From Clostridiales bacterium (GTDB lineage: Bacteria > Bacillota > Clostridia > Lachnospirales > Lachnospiraceae): DNA of 43,156 bases. The notes below the pieces were generated by a model. That model was not told the origin of the DNA. It saw nothing but the letters and a program-made list of their open reading frames with translations, and did not search any database. The stretch lies in contig JAAYPG010000030.1 of NCBI GenBank assembly GCA_012519905.1, positions 1-43,156 of the forward strand, read 5' to 3'. This document shows, piece after piece, positions 1-7,765 of this stretch. How positions within the stretch are numbered: the first letter of the stretch is position 1; each line of letters opens with the position of its first letter. Position numbers and translations under genes: made by a program.

Positions 1-190
1 AAATATCAGAAAGTTTCTTCAAAACATCCTCTATTGATGCACCCTTAAGCTCTGGCAATTTCTCTATAGCACCGTTCAGATTATTGGTATAAGCAGCGTG
101 ATGCTTTGAATAATGGGTATTCATTGTAAGCTCATCAATGTGAGGCTCCAGGGCATTAAAATTATAATTAAGTTCGATTTGTTTAAACAT
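1..190 (-). CDS. Superoxide dismutase (Fe/Mn type), N-terminal part, cut by window edge
   Basis: Sixty-three codons are visible and the 3' end lies outside the window. The translation begins MFKQIELNYNFNALEPHID and continues with THYSKHHAAYTNNLN. This is the N-terminal helical-hairpin signature of Fe/Mn superoxide dismutases, including the HxxxHHxxY region that supplies the first metal-ligand histidine. The enzyme converts superoxide to hydrogen peroxide and oxygen in the cytoplasm, which suits an anaerobe exposed to occasional oxygen. The start is fixed by AGGAGGA at 198-204, 7 nt before the ATG. The metal cannot be told from this fragment. Family assignment is confident. Confidence 0.9.
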   Translation of the reverse strand, partial: MFKQIELNYNFNALEPHIDELTMNTHYSKHHAAYTNNLNGAIEKLPELKGASIEDVLKKLSDI

Positions 191-421
191 ATAAAAATCC
201 TCCTTTAAATAAAATAATAGTATTTATAATTAAGTAGTCTCGCCTATTAAATTGTAAGCAATTAAATTGTACACTTATTATCTCACAAGTTAAATAAAAA
301 AGCAAGGGGTAATTTAAAGATTATTTTTCCAAGAAAACTTTATTCGATATAATAAAACTTATAAAGTATATGATAGAGATACCGATAGATACTACATCAA
401 TTAAACCTTATTCTATTTAAC
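191..421. other. Leader and promoter region of the dismutase gene
   Basis: This AT-rich stretch carries the dismutase ribosome site next to the gene. An 11-bp direct repeat (ATTAAATTGTA at 246-256 and 261-271, period 15) lies where a promoter or operator would be expected. No -35/-10 pair close to consensus stands out, and no open frame is credible. Confidence 0.4.
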
Positions 422-467
422 AGGGCTGCTTCAAAACAACCTTCTTATGGTATTTTGAAGCAGCCCT
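422..467. terminator. Hairpin terminator downstream of the Big2 gene
   Basis: A perfect 15-bp inverted repeat (AGGGCTGCTTCAAAA at 422-436 and its complement at 453-467) closes a 16-nt loop. It lies just after the stop of the leftward Big2 gene and at the head of the leftward dismutase gene, so it probably separates the two transcripts. The A/T run is part of the stem and there is no long T tract after it, so termination strength is uncertain. Confidence 0.65.
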
Positions 468-476
468 TGATTTATA

Positions 477-1541
477 ATCTATTCCTCACATTAAAGACTT
501 AATCAGTTACATATACAGTACACCTAGCCTTAGTTCCATCCTCCTTGGCATAGATATAAGCTCTCCCTTTTTTGATAGCGGTTATTTGGCCTAAAGAGTC
601 AACAGTAGCTACATTCGTATTACTACTAGACCATTGGGGATAATTGCCAGAGGACACCTTAGCACTTATTATTTTTTTCTTTCCTACCTTTATAGTAAGT
701 TCTTCTGCACTTAGGGCAATATCGGGTTTCTTAACGACAAGTTCACAGGTTGCAGATACACGGTCCACAGTAGCTGTTATAGTTGCAGTTCCGTTTTTAA
801 TGGCTGTTAATGTGCCGTCAGGATTTATGGTTGCCACACTCTTTCTATTGATTTTCCAGGTAGGCTTAATACCTGATGACACATCAGCGCTAAGCTTTAT
901 ACTTTGGCCTCTGTATAAGCTTATTTTTTTCTTGTTCAATTTTACTACAGGATATTTTACCTTTACCTTACAGGTTGCCGTGCTACCATCCGCAGTTGCA
1001 GTTATTGTACTTTCACCAGGCTTTATACCAACCACCATACCCTTATCATCAACAGTAGCTATACTTTTATGGCTACTTTTCCATTTAATAGGTGATTTAG
1101 TAGAGGAACTAGCGGATAACACAAGGCTTTCCCCTCGCTCAATAGATACTGATGATTTATTGATGGATACCTTGGTTTTCTTCACAGTAACTTTACATGA
1201 GGCTTCTCCGCCTTTAACCTTGGCAGTAATTGTAGCTACGCCATCCTTCTTAGCGGTGACCTTACCATAAGTATTGACAGAGGCAATCCGTGAGCTGCTA
1301 CTGCTCCATTTTGGGATCATACCATTAGTTGGAATGGCTATGATGTAGAATTCATCACCTATATTAACGGTTTTCTTATAGGTTGATAAAAATACAAGAG
1401 AGAAGGAATTAGATGCTTCTACATGTTTTGTGTGTTGGGAGAAGGTAAGAAAGGGTAAAATGATAGATAATAAAGCTGAAAGCAAGATTTTCTTACTACG
1501 AGTCATAAGAATCCTCCATTCAATGAATGTGAGGAATAGAT
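477..1541. repeat. 16-bp perfect inverted repeat bracketing the Big2 transcript
   Basis: The 16-mer ATCTATTCCTCACATT at 477-492 recurs as its exact reverse complement at 1526-1541. The right arm lies between the predicted -10 box (1549-1554) and the ribosome site of the Big2 gene, at about the transcription start. The left arm lies just after the stop codon. A match of this length over 1 kb is not expected by chance. The arms could pair as the two ends of one mRNA, could be recombination sites for an invertible segment, or could be the ends of a cassette. Confidence 0.8.
499..1506 (-). CDS. Secreted protein of Big2 (bacterial Ig-like, group 2) repeats
   Basis: The 335-aa product has an N-terminal signal peptide (MTRSKK then a hydrophobic run to about residue 23) followed by about four tandem Big2 domains of roughly 75-80 residues. 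Each domain shows the family pattern of a W-S-S/W-K-S strand, then ATVD or ASVN, then G..TAI/TAK..G.ATITA and a final C-V-V strand. Big2 domains are adhesive or spacer modules on surface and secreted proteins. No catalytic domain, LPXTG motif or surface-layer domain is present, so the protein is probably released or held by other means. The ribosome site GGAGGATTCTT precedes the ATG. The partner and function are unknown. Confidence 0.85.
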   Translation of the reverse strand: MTRSKKILLSALLSIILPFLTFSQHTKHVEASNSFSLVFLSTYKKTVNIGDEFYIIAIPTNGMIPKWSSSSSRIASVNTYGKVTAKKDGVATITAKVKGGEASCKVTVKKTKVSINKSSVSIERGESLVLSASSSTKSPIKWKSSHKSIATVDDKGMVVGIKPGESTITATADGSTATCKVKVKYPVVKLNKKKISLYRGQSIKLSADVSSGIKPTWKINRKSVATINPDGTLTAIKNGTATITATVDRVSATCELVVKKPDIALSAEELTIKVGKKKIISAKVSSGNYPQWSSSNTNVATVDSLGQITAIKKGRAYIYAKEDGTKARCTVYVTD

Positions 1542-1548
1542 ATAAGGA

Positions 1549-1577
1549 ATTCTAGCACATAAGGGTATAAATGTAAA
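1549..1577 (-). promoter_or_regulatory. Sigma-A-type promoter for the Big2 gene
   Basis: On the minus strand TTTACA (1572-1577) and TAGAAT (1549-1554) are separated by 17 bp. Transcription would start near 1541, which is where the inverted-repeat arm begins, so the promoter lies just outside the bracketed segment and points into it. Confidence 0.6.
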
Positions 1578-1669
1578 TAAATCCTAATAAGAATCGTAAC
1601 AAGTAACAAACAGCATATAGTAAATTAAGCATTATTGACAATTAATATCTATATTTCATCTAAGTTTTA

Positions 1670-1698
1670 TTGCAAATTTATGTAAAGTAGAGTATGAT
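1670..1698 (+). promoter_or_regulatory. Promoter for the CotH/VTC/DUF4956 operon
   Basis: TTGCAA (1670-1675) and TATGAT (1693-1698) are 17 bp apart and lie about 40 bp before the first start codon of the operon. This is a good vegetative sigma-A match. Confidence 0.6.
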
Positions 1699-1739
1699 AA
1701 TAATTGGTTTTTTAAATGTAAAATTAGGGGCTTAGCATA

Positions 1740-3116
1740 ATGAATTCAGATAGAATAAAAAAATCCATATTGAACATAAGTGTAATTCTGGCATTGATTT
1801 TGTTCTTTTTCCTATATTATATAAACTTAAGCAGGGAAAATAAAATTAGTCTATCGCCAGAGATTGAGACTCTTACAGTTCCTTATCCTAAAAGTTCAGA
1901 GCTAAAAGAGAGCAAAAATGTATATAAGAGATATACTCCTGGTGAAATAACAGGGGTTTACATAGATGTATTTTCGACTAGGGATAAATCAGGAAAAATA
2001 TTTAGTTTTTCCGATTTTGATTTAATAGCAGATTGGGATACAGATTTTAATCCCATCTTGGATGCATATGTGCAATTTGCTGACGATGAAAAACAGCCCA
2101 AGGGACAAGCAGTAAATATGCCAAATGCCACCATTAAAGTAAAGGGCAATCCCAGTGCATCCTTAAAGTCATATCGTATTAAATTTATGGATGGTAGCCC
2201 AGGCTATAAGGGACAGTCTGTATTTAATCTGAACAAACATTTGAATGATCCAAGCCGAATTGCTAATAAATTGGCTCATGATCTGATATATGATTTACAG
2301 CATATATCAGGCTTTCGTACTGAATTTGTTGAGCTCTATATAAGAGATGACTCGCTGGGTGATAAGAAAAAAGATTATCATTCCTATGGTCTATATACCC
2401 ATATAGAGCAGCCTAATAAGACTTATCTTAGGTCCAGGGGATTAGATGAGAATGCTAGTTTATATAGGGCGGAAAATTTCTATTTTCAATTTACTCCGCA
2501 GATAAAGAATGTTGGCGATTCTGATTATGACAAGGATTTGTTTGAAACAGTTTTGGCTATAAGAGAGGGTAAAGACCATACCAAGCTTATACAGATGTTA
2601 AGCGATATAAATGATGAGAGTAAAGATTTCAAAGAGGTCTTTTATACATATTTTAACGAGGATAATTATCTGACTTGGCTTGCAATAAATATTCTTCTGG
2701 GAAATTCCTCTGGTATATCTGAGGGCTTTCTCTTATATAATCCAAGTGATTCGATGGTTTTTTATCTTCTACCATGGGATTTTGATAAAATCCATCAGTG
2801 GATGGAAGAGGAAGATGATAGGCCAAATATATATGAGGAACTAAATAATGTGGGGCTACATAGAAAGTATCTACAGTTGGATGGTAGCATAGAGAAGCTT
2901 AAGTTAAGAGTACAGGAGCTCAATAATGATGCATTATCAACAAAAAGGGTTAAATCCTTAATAAAACAATACAAGCCTGTATTATTAGAGATGATGAGGC
3001 AGTATCCTGATGATGTACTTTCATCTATAGGGCTTAATGAACAGATCGCCTATCTGGGACAAATTGATGAGAGAATACTTATGAATTATCAGGATTTTAT
3101 GAGGCGATATCAATAA
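1740..3116 (+). CDS. CotH-like protein kinase family protein, membrane-anchored
   Basis: The 458-aa product starts with a short basic segment and one membrane helix (about residues 11-28), so the rest is probably outside the cell. Residues 130-149 (TIKVKGNPSASLKSYRIKF) match the CotH pattern of K/R-G-N...K-S-Y-R-I-K-F. GLYTHIEQ at 217-224 and LPWDFDK at 344-350 match the later CotH motifs, the last holding the paired Asp residues used for metal binding. CotH proteins are atypical kinases, first known from phosphorylation of spore coat proteins. This copy sits in an operon with a polyphosphate polymerase and a DUF4956 protein, so the target is more likely an envelope component than a spore coat. 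Kinase activity is inferred. Confidence 0.8.
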   Translation: MNSDRIKKSILNISVILALILFFFLYYINLSRENKISLSPEIETLTVPYPKSSELKESKNVYKRYTPGEITGVYIDVFSTRDKSGKIFSFSDFDLIADWDTDFNPILDAYVQFADDEKQPKGQAVNMPNATIKVKGNPSASLKSYRIKFMDGSPGYKGQSVFNLNKHLNDPSRIANKLAHDLIYDLQHISGFRTEFVELYIRDDSLGDKKKDYHSYGLYTHIEQPNKTYLRSRGLDENASLYRAENFYFQFTPQIKNVGDSDYDKDLFETVLAIREGKDHTKLIQMLSDINDESKDFKEVFYTYFNEDNYLTWLAINILLGNSSGISEGFLLYNPSDSMVFYLLPWDFDKIHQWMEEEDDRPNIYEELNNVGLHRKYLQLDGSIEKLKLRVQELNNDALSTKRVKSLIKQYKPVLLEMMRQYPDDVLSSIGLNEQIAYLGQIDERILMNYQDFMRRYQ

Positions 3117-3151
3117 TGTTAGGCAAAGCACTATAAAAGAGGAGATTAGGA

Positions 3152-3862
3152 ATGGAATATAAAGGACATAAGCTACGTCATGAGTATAAGTACTATATCA
3201 ATTCCTTTGTATATCATAAGCTTAGGGAACGCCTTCGCCATGTCCTACAGGTAGATCCTAATATGAAGGACGAGGAGGGCTATCTGATTAGCAGTTTGTA
3301 TTTTGATGATATCTATCAATCGGCTATGGAGGATAAGATAAATGGTACCCCCTTTAGGGAAAAGTATAGGATTAGACTATATGAACATAGCGATAATTTA
3401 ATAAAGCTGGAATGTAAAAGTAAATTCAATGATTATATCTCCAAACAGTGGGCTCCCATATCCAGAGAGGACTATAATAGAATTCTATGTGGGGACTATG
3501 AGTTTCTGATATCAAGACCAGAGGAAGTATGTAGAAAGCTTTATGCCAATCAAAAATCCAGATTAATGCGGCCGGTAACTGTTGTGGAATATCTAAGAGA
3601 AGCATATGTTCATCCCCTAGGAAATGTGAGAATAACCTTTGATAAAAATCTATCTGCTTCAATCGGGGATCTAGATATCTTTCATAAGGATTTTGAAACA
3701 ACCCGTGTGCCTATGGAAGGCATGATGATTTTAGAGGTAAAATATGATGATTATCTTCCGGATTATATATGGAAGTTAGTTCAGACGGATAGTATGGTTA
3801 AAAGTGCTATATCAAAATATGTTATGTGCAGAGATATTAATAGAAAGGTGAGAAAAATATGA
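3152..3862 (+). CDS. VTC-domain polyphosphate polymerase
   Basis: The 236-aa protein matches the catalytic VTC tunnel domain. HEYKYYI lies near residues 10-16, SSLYFDD at 47-53, KYRIRLY at 71-77 with the two arginines of the tunnel, LECKSK at 86-91, EVKYDDYLPDYI at 195-206 and ISKYV at 220-224. In yeast Vtc4 the equivalent basic residues line a channel that uses ATP to build polyphosphate. No membrane segment is present, so it is likely cytoplasmic and bound to the neighbouring DUF4956 membrane protein. It follows the CotH gene by 35 bp, has a GAGGAG ribosome site, and overlaps the next start by four bases (ATGA). Substrate specificity in bacteria is not settled. Confidence 0.85.
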   Translation: MEYKGHKLRHEYKYYINSFVYHKLRERLRHVLQVDPNMKDEEGYLISSLYFDDIYQSAMEDKINGTPFREKYRIRLYEHSDNLIKLECKSKFNDYISKQWAPISREDYNRILCGDYEFLISRPEEVCRKLYANQKSRLMRPVTVVEYLREAYVHPLGNVRITFDKNLSASIGDLDIFHKDFETTRVPMEGMMILEVKYDDYLPDYIWKLVQTDSMVKSAISKYVMCRDINRKVRKI

Positions 3863-4527
3863 CAACATTTTCAGATATTTTTAAAAAAAGCTTTTTAAAT
3901 GATGCTTCAATGGATTTGAATTTCTACAATATTATTATGTCCTTACTTGCCGCTTATATCTGCGGAATGATAATTTATTTCGTATATAAATATTTTTATA
4001 GAGGAGTTCTATATAGTCATAACTTTAATATACTGCTTGTTCTTGTTAGTATGATTACGGCATTTATTGTACTTACAATTAGTTCAAACATAGTTCTTTC
4101 CCTAGGTATGGTCGGTGCTTTATCTATTGTTCGTTTTCGTACGGCAGTTAAGGATCCTTTGGATGTGGGATTTTTGTTCTTTTCGATATCTATAGGTATA
4201 ACTTGTGGAGCCAGCCTATATCTTATGTCCTTTGTATGTACTATATTAATATCTTTAATATATATATTAATGGTTAAAGTAAAGACTGATTCCCATGTCT
4301 ATCTGCTTATAGTAAAGTATGAGCATAAAGCAGGTGAGGATGTGCTTAGGATCTTATCTGATATGAAATATGCCTTAAAGAATAAAACAATATATAAGGA
4401 AAATATAGAATTAACTGTAGAAATGAAATTAAAGACAAACAATACAGAGTTTGTCTCAGACTTATCCCGTCTAGATGGGGTACATAGTGCAGCTTTGATT
4501 AATTATACAGGAGATTTTGCAGAATAA
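3859..4527 (+). CDS. DUF4956 family membrane protein
   Basis: The 222-aa protein has about four hydrophobic helices between residues 20 and 145, then a soluble C-terminal domain of about 75 residues. The segment LSLGMVGALSIVRFRTAVKDP (residues 80-100) is the conserved core of DUF4956, with R-F-R-T-x-x-K-D-P following a helix. The family is repeatedly found next to VTC polymerases and CotH kinases, and the translational coupling here (ATGA overlap) supports a shared complex. It may act as a membrane scaffold or conduit for the polymer made by the VTC enzyme, but no biochemical role is established. Confidence 0.8.
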   Translation: MTTFSDIFKKSFLNDASMDLNFYNIIMSLLAAYICGMIIYFVYKYFYRGVLYSHNFNILLVLVSMITAFIVLTISSNIVLSLGMVGALSIVRFRTAVKDPLDVGFLFFSISIGITCGASLYLMSFVCTILISLIYILMVKVKTDSHVYLLIVKYEHKAGEDVLRILSDMKYALKNKTIYKENIELTVEMKLKTNNTEFVSDLSRLDGVHSAALINYTGDFAE

Positions 4528-4550
4528 AAGAGCATGTAAGATAAAATAAT

Positions 4551-4746
4551 AGGAGGCTGTCCCAGAAATTTAAGAGGGGGTGTATATGTTCCATCACACA
4601 CTGATTAGTTGTACAGTTTACTATGATTTGTAAATCTTAATCGGACTAAAGTCCGCTTTAGATAATACAAATCATAGCAAACCGTTCTCCTAAATGTGCA
4701 TGATAGGAACATATACACCCCTCAATTAATTCTGGGACAGCCTCCT
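4551..4746. repeat. 196-bp palindromic element, possible MITE-like repeat or structured RNA
   Basis: The ends are a perfect 17-bp inverted repeat (AGGAGGCTGTCCCAGAA at 4551-4567, complement at 4730-4746). A second arm pair lies at 4574-4592 and 4706-4723 (one extra G on the left). A third lies at 4621-4632 and 4666-4677, and the centre holds CGGACT-AA-AGTCCG at 4642-4655. The whole stretch can fold into one long interrupted hairpin. It contains no open frame, has no clear target-site duplication, and lies between convergent genes, where it could also stop transcription from both sides. Confidence 0.7.
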
Positions 4747-4808
4747 GGTTTTAGGTAATAGGTAGGTTCGTCCTATTAGATAATTAACACTCTCCGTTGG
4801 GAACTTTG

Positions 4809-5249
4809 TTAATTAATTGTGATATGTTTCTTCTCATCCAATTTAGCTACTTCCTTAACCTTGGGAAATTCGATTTTCAATACCCCATTCTCAAAAGAAG
4901 CTTTGAAGTCCTTCTCCTCAAGTTTGTCACCTACATAGAAGCTTCTTCTGCAACTTCCACTATAGCGCTCCTTGCGGATATATTTGCCTTTATTATCTTT
5001 TTCATCTGTGATCTCTTCCTTGTTAGCTGAAATAATAAGATATCCTTTATCTAGTGAAGCAGTGATGTCCTTCTTGTCATATCCCGGAAGCTCGATTTCC
5101 AGGAGGTAGTCATTTCCTAGATCTTTAATATTTGTGGTCATCCACCTGGAAGAAGGAATACCTGTGATGGATGGAAAGTTAAAAATGTCATCAAATCCAT
5201 TGAAAAAATCATCTACAAAATTGTTTCTAAAAATACTTGGTAATAACAT
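4809..5249 (-). CDS. hsp20: Small heat-shock protein, Hsp20 / alpha-crystallin family
   Basis: The 146-aa product is an ATP-independent holding chaperone. The N-terminal arm (MLLPSIFRNNFVDDFFNGFD) is typical of clostridial Hsp18/Hsp20. The alpha-crystallin domain runs from about residue 38 with DLGNDYLLEIELPGYDKKDI, then YSGSCRRSFYVG, then the FENGVLKIEFPK strand and a C-terminal K-K-H-I-T-I-N tail. An in-frame ATG two codons upstream lies only 1-2 nt from the AGGAGG at 5257-5262. The chosen ATG has 7 nt of spacing and gives the family's usual N-terminus. A strong promoter with a tandem repeat over its -10 box suggests control by a repressor. Confidence 0.92.
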   Translation of the reverse strand: MLLPSIFRNNFVDDFFNGFDDIFNFPSITGIPSSRWMTTNIKDLGNDYLLEIELPGYDKKDITASLDKGYLIISANKEEITDEKDNKGKYIRKERYSGSCRRSFYVGDKLEEKDFKASFENGVLKIEFPKVKEVAKLDEKKHITIN

Positions 5250-5293
5250 AATCATTCCTCCTATAACAATAAATTTTTAGTTTGGACAGTCAA

Positions 5294-5350
5294 TTCTATA
5301 TCAACTATCTGTTCTATATGAACTATAACACATACAAAAGTCAGAGTCAA
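5294..5350 (-). promoter_or_regulatory. hsp20 promoter with tandem 16-bp operator-like repeat
   Basis: On the minus strand TTGACT (5345-5350) and TATAGT (5322-5327) are separated by exactly 17 bp. Two direct copies of a 16-mer, TTCTATATNAACTATN on the plus strand, occur at 5294-5309 and 5312-5327 (14 of 16 identical, period 18). The second copy covers the -10 box and the first covers the start of the transcript. That position suits a repressor site. It is not the CIRCE element bound by HrcA. Confidence 0.65.
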
Positions 5351-5531
5351 GTTTTAAAGCATAAATTCACAAAAGGTTCACAAAATTATTTTTGCTTCCT
5401 TTATTATTTCTTAAAAATCCTTTAAATTATTGCTAAATATTAGTATAAATGAGATAATATAATATAAGGACATCTTAAGAATAAAATACTTGATATATTT
5501 TGTGGTAATATGTTTAAGGAGGATAGGCTTC

Positions 5532-6434
5532 ATGCCCAATATAGATAATTCTAAAATGTTATTCATTGTTAACCCAATTGCAGGTAGAACCCATGGTTCT
5601 AAGAACAATCTTCAACGAGTTATGCAGATGTTTAAAGATTACGGATACCATGTAACTATGAAGAAAACTGCTTCTAAAGGACATGCCACTGAACTTGTTC
5701 AAAAGCATGGTAGCAATTACGATATAATTGTCTGTAATGGGGGAGATGGAACATTAAATGAGGTTATATCTGGTGTGATGAGATTGGATAGAAAAATAAC
5801 CATAGGCTATATACCCTCGGGGACAACAAATGACTTTGCCACAAGTCTTAATCTATCTGATAAAACGGAAACAGCAGCAAGGACTATTTTACATGGACAG
5901 CCTAGAACAGTGGATATAGGATTATTCGGTGATAACAGGTATTTCAGCTACATTGCATCCTTCGGAGCCTTTACAGGAAGCTCTTATTCAACACCCCAAT
6001 CCTATAAAAATTTACTTGGACATCTAGCCTATGTATTAGATGGAATGAAGGGAATTCCTAGTATAAGACCACACCATGTTAGGGTCGAGGCGGCTGGACA
6101 GACCTATGAGGGTGATTATTTATTTGGTGCAGTCAGTAATTCTATTTCTATAGGTGGTCTTCTAAAGCTTGACTCCAATCAGGTGGATCTAAACGATGGG
6201 TTATTTGAGATTATTCTTATAAAAAACCCTAAAACGCCACTAGAGCTAAGTAGGATGCTCTTATCAATTAGTAAAAGAGAATACACAGATAAGTCTATTC
6301 AGTTTATTAAAGCGCCTGAGGCAACCTTTTATATGGACGAGGTAATTCCATGGTCGATAGATGGGGAATATGAGGCGGGAGCCAATAAGATTAAAATTCA
6401 AAACCTTACCAATGCCATAAGCATTATAGTATAG
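5532..6434 (+). CDS. Diacylglycerol/lipid kinase family protein (DgkB/YegS type)
   Basis: The 300-aa enzyme belongs to the DAGK-catalytic family, which phosphorylates diacylglycerol or related lipids with ATP at the inner membrane face and recycles lipid left by lipoteichoic acid synthesis. LFIVNPIAGR opens the fold, VCNGGDGTLNEVISG is the nucleotide-binding GGDGT motif, and IPSGTTNDFA is the second conserved loop. A C-terminal beta-sandwich ends with WSIDGE. The longer frame begins 42 nt upstream, but AAGGAGG at 5516-5522 serves this ATG. An LtaS-like enzyme is encoded nearby, which fits a role in diacylglycerol recycling. The exact lipid substrate is not shown by sequence. Confidence 0.85.
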   Translation: MPNIDNSKMLFIVNPIAGRTHGSKNNLQRVMQMFKDYGYHVTMKKTASKGHATELVQKHGSNYDIIVCNGGDGTLNEVISGVMRLDRKITIGYIPSGTTNDFATSLNLSDKTETAARTILHGQPRTVDIGLFGDNRYFSYIASFGAFTGSSYSTPQSYKNLLGHLAYVLDGMKGIPSIRPHHVRVEAAGQTYEGDYLFGAVSNSISIGGLLKLDSNQVDLNDGLFEIILIKNPKTPLELSRMLLSISKREYTDKSIQFIKAPEATFYMDEVIPWSIDGEYEAGANKIKIQNLTNAISIIV

Positions 6435-6466
6435 TGACGGGGACATTTCTGTCTTGGGTCAGTTGA
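6433..6466. repeat. Possible repeat remnant with GTGACGGGGACA end
   Basis: The stretch GTGACGGGGACATTTCTGTC followed by TTGGGTCAG resembles end sequences recalled near REP/IS200-type elements in clostridial genomes. No second copy or transposase occurs in this window, so it may be a solitary remnant. The identification rests on memory of similar sequences and is weak. Confidence 0.25.
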
Positions 6467-6543
6467 AATAAATATGGCAAGGTCTTATAATATAAGTAGA
6501 TTCTGTATCTTTACAAACAAGGAGAAGAAGGAGTATATAATTA

Positions 6544-7761
6544 ATGGATAATCAGGATAATCTATCTGAATATGAGGAACAATCAATTGGGGATAGTTCT
6601 CATGATTCTGATATGGGCAAAGAAAGAAAAAATAAAAATAGACTAAAGAAAACTTTAATAATAAGCGGAATTTCTTTATCTGTTCTGCTTCTTATTTTTG
6701 CTTGGCTGGGACTTACAAGAAGTGGACGGAGGGTAATATACAAAATAGCAAGTAGTTTAATACATCAAGGATTTGATAATGATGATGACATAGAGACGGG
6801 CTCTGTTATCATTCCATATGAGAAAGAGCCAGCGAGTAAGGAGAAGAGCAAAGCTAAGGCTAAGGGAATAGAAGATGATAGGACCGACATAGAAAAGGGA
6901 GAGCCTGTAGTTAGAATCCGACCCGAGCCTAGAAAAGAAGCTTATGTAAGCAATTATTTATTGTTTGGAATAGAGGAGATTTTTAATGCAAAGAATGCAG
7001 ATGCTATTATGATTGCCTCTGTCAATACACAGGACAATTCTATAAAGCTTACATCCGTCTTAAGAGATACATATATAGATATAGAAGGATATAACCCTAA
7101 TAAGTTAAATGCCTTCTTTTCTTTGGGTGGACCTCAAACCCTTGTTGATGTTATTGAAGATAAATATCGCATTAAAATAGATGGATATGCCTATATCAAT
7201 TTTGAGGCCTTTGAAAAAATAATTGATTCTCTAGGTGGAATATCAATTGAGCTTGGAGAAGAGGAGGCAAAGTATCTAAATACTACAAACTATATCTCGA
7301 ATCCTGAGAATCGTACTGTTATTCCCGGTTGGAACCAACTAAATGGAAATCAAGCTCTGGGTTATTGTCGTATAAGATTAGTGAAGACAATTGGAGGAGC
7401 AAACGATGATTATGGAAGAACCCTAAGACAACGAAGGGTGATAAGAGCGGTTTTTAATAAATATAAATCCAAAGGATTAATAGACCTACTACGTATATCA
7501 AACAATACACTTAATTATGTTAAAACAAATGTTACTCAAAAGCAGATTGAGAAAACCCTAGAGGATATAATAGAAAATAAGATAAGCAAAATGGATACTA
7601 TGCGACTTCCTGTAAATGGAGCCTATGAAGCACCTAAAGAGTATGGTGGAATCAAATATCCACTTGTATATGATTGGGATAAAAACATAATCCAACTATA
7701 TGAGTTTATATATTTGGATACAGAGGATGAAGCTATACTCAATCTAGAAAAGTACAAGTAA
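6544..7761 (+). CDS. LytR-CpsA-Psr (LCP) family glycopolymer ligase
   Basis: The 405-aa protein has a charged cytoplasmic head of about 36 residues, one membrane helix (about 37-56) and a low-complexity charged linker. The external LCP domain starts near residue 135. NADAIMIASV, SVLRDT, KLNAFFSLGG, YINFEAFEKIIDSLGGI and GNQALGYCRIR...DDYGRTLRQRRV are the family motifs, including the arginines that grip the polyprenyl-pyrophosphate donor. LCP enzymes attach teichoic acids or other glycopolymers to peptidoglycan. It fits the surrounding envelope genes. The Lys/Glu-rich linker between helix and domain is longer than usual. Confidence 0.9.
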   Translation: MDNQDNLSEYEEQSIGDSSHDSDMGKERKNKNRLKKTLIISGISLSVLLLIFAWLGLTRSGRRVIYKIASSLIHQGFDNDDDIETGSVIIPYEKEPASKEKSKAKAKGIEDDRTDIEKGEPVVRIRPEPRKEAYVSNYLLFGIEEIFNAKNADAIMIASVNTQDNSIKLTSVLRDTYIDIEGYNPNKLNAFFSLGGPQTLVDVIEDKYRIKIDGYAYINFEAFEKIIDSLGGISIELGEEEAKYLNTTNYISNPENRTVIPGWNQLNGNQALGYCRIRLVKTIGGANDDYGRTLRQRRVIRAVFNKYKSKGLIDLLRISNNTLNYVKTNVTQKQIEKTLEDIIENKISKMDTMRLPVNGAYEAPKEYGGIKYPLVYDWDKNIIQLYEFIYLDTEDEAILNLEKYK

Positions 7762-7765
7762 TTCC

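Noticed and set aside
644..1270. Long plus-strand open frame of 208 codons
   Set aside because: It is the antisense of the Big2 repeats, whose regular codons leave the opposite strand open. It has no ribosome site and is rich in hydrophobic residues with no family pattern.
4797..5030. Plus-strand open frame of 77 codons opposite hsp20
   Set aside because: It lies almost wholly antisense to the alpha-crystallin domain and shows no ribosome site.
5280..5350. CIRCE (HrcA) operator at hsp20
   Set aside because: No TTAGCACTC-N9-GAGTGCTAA pattern is present. The repeat there is a different tandem 16-mer.
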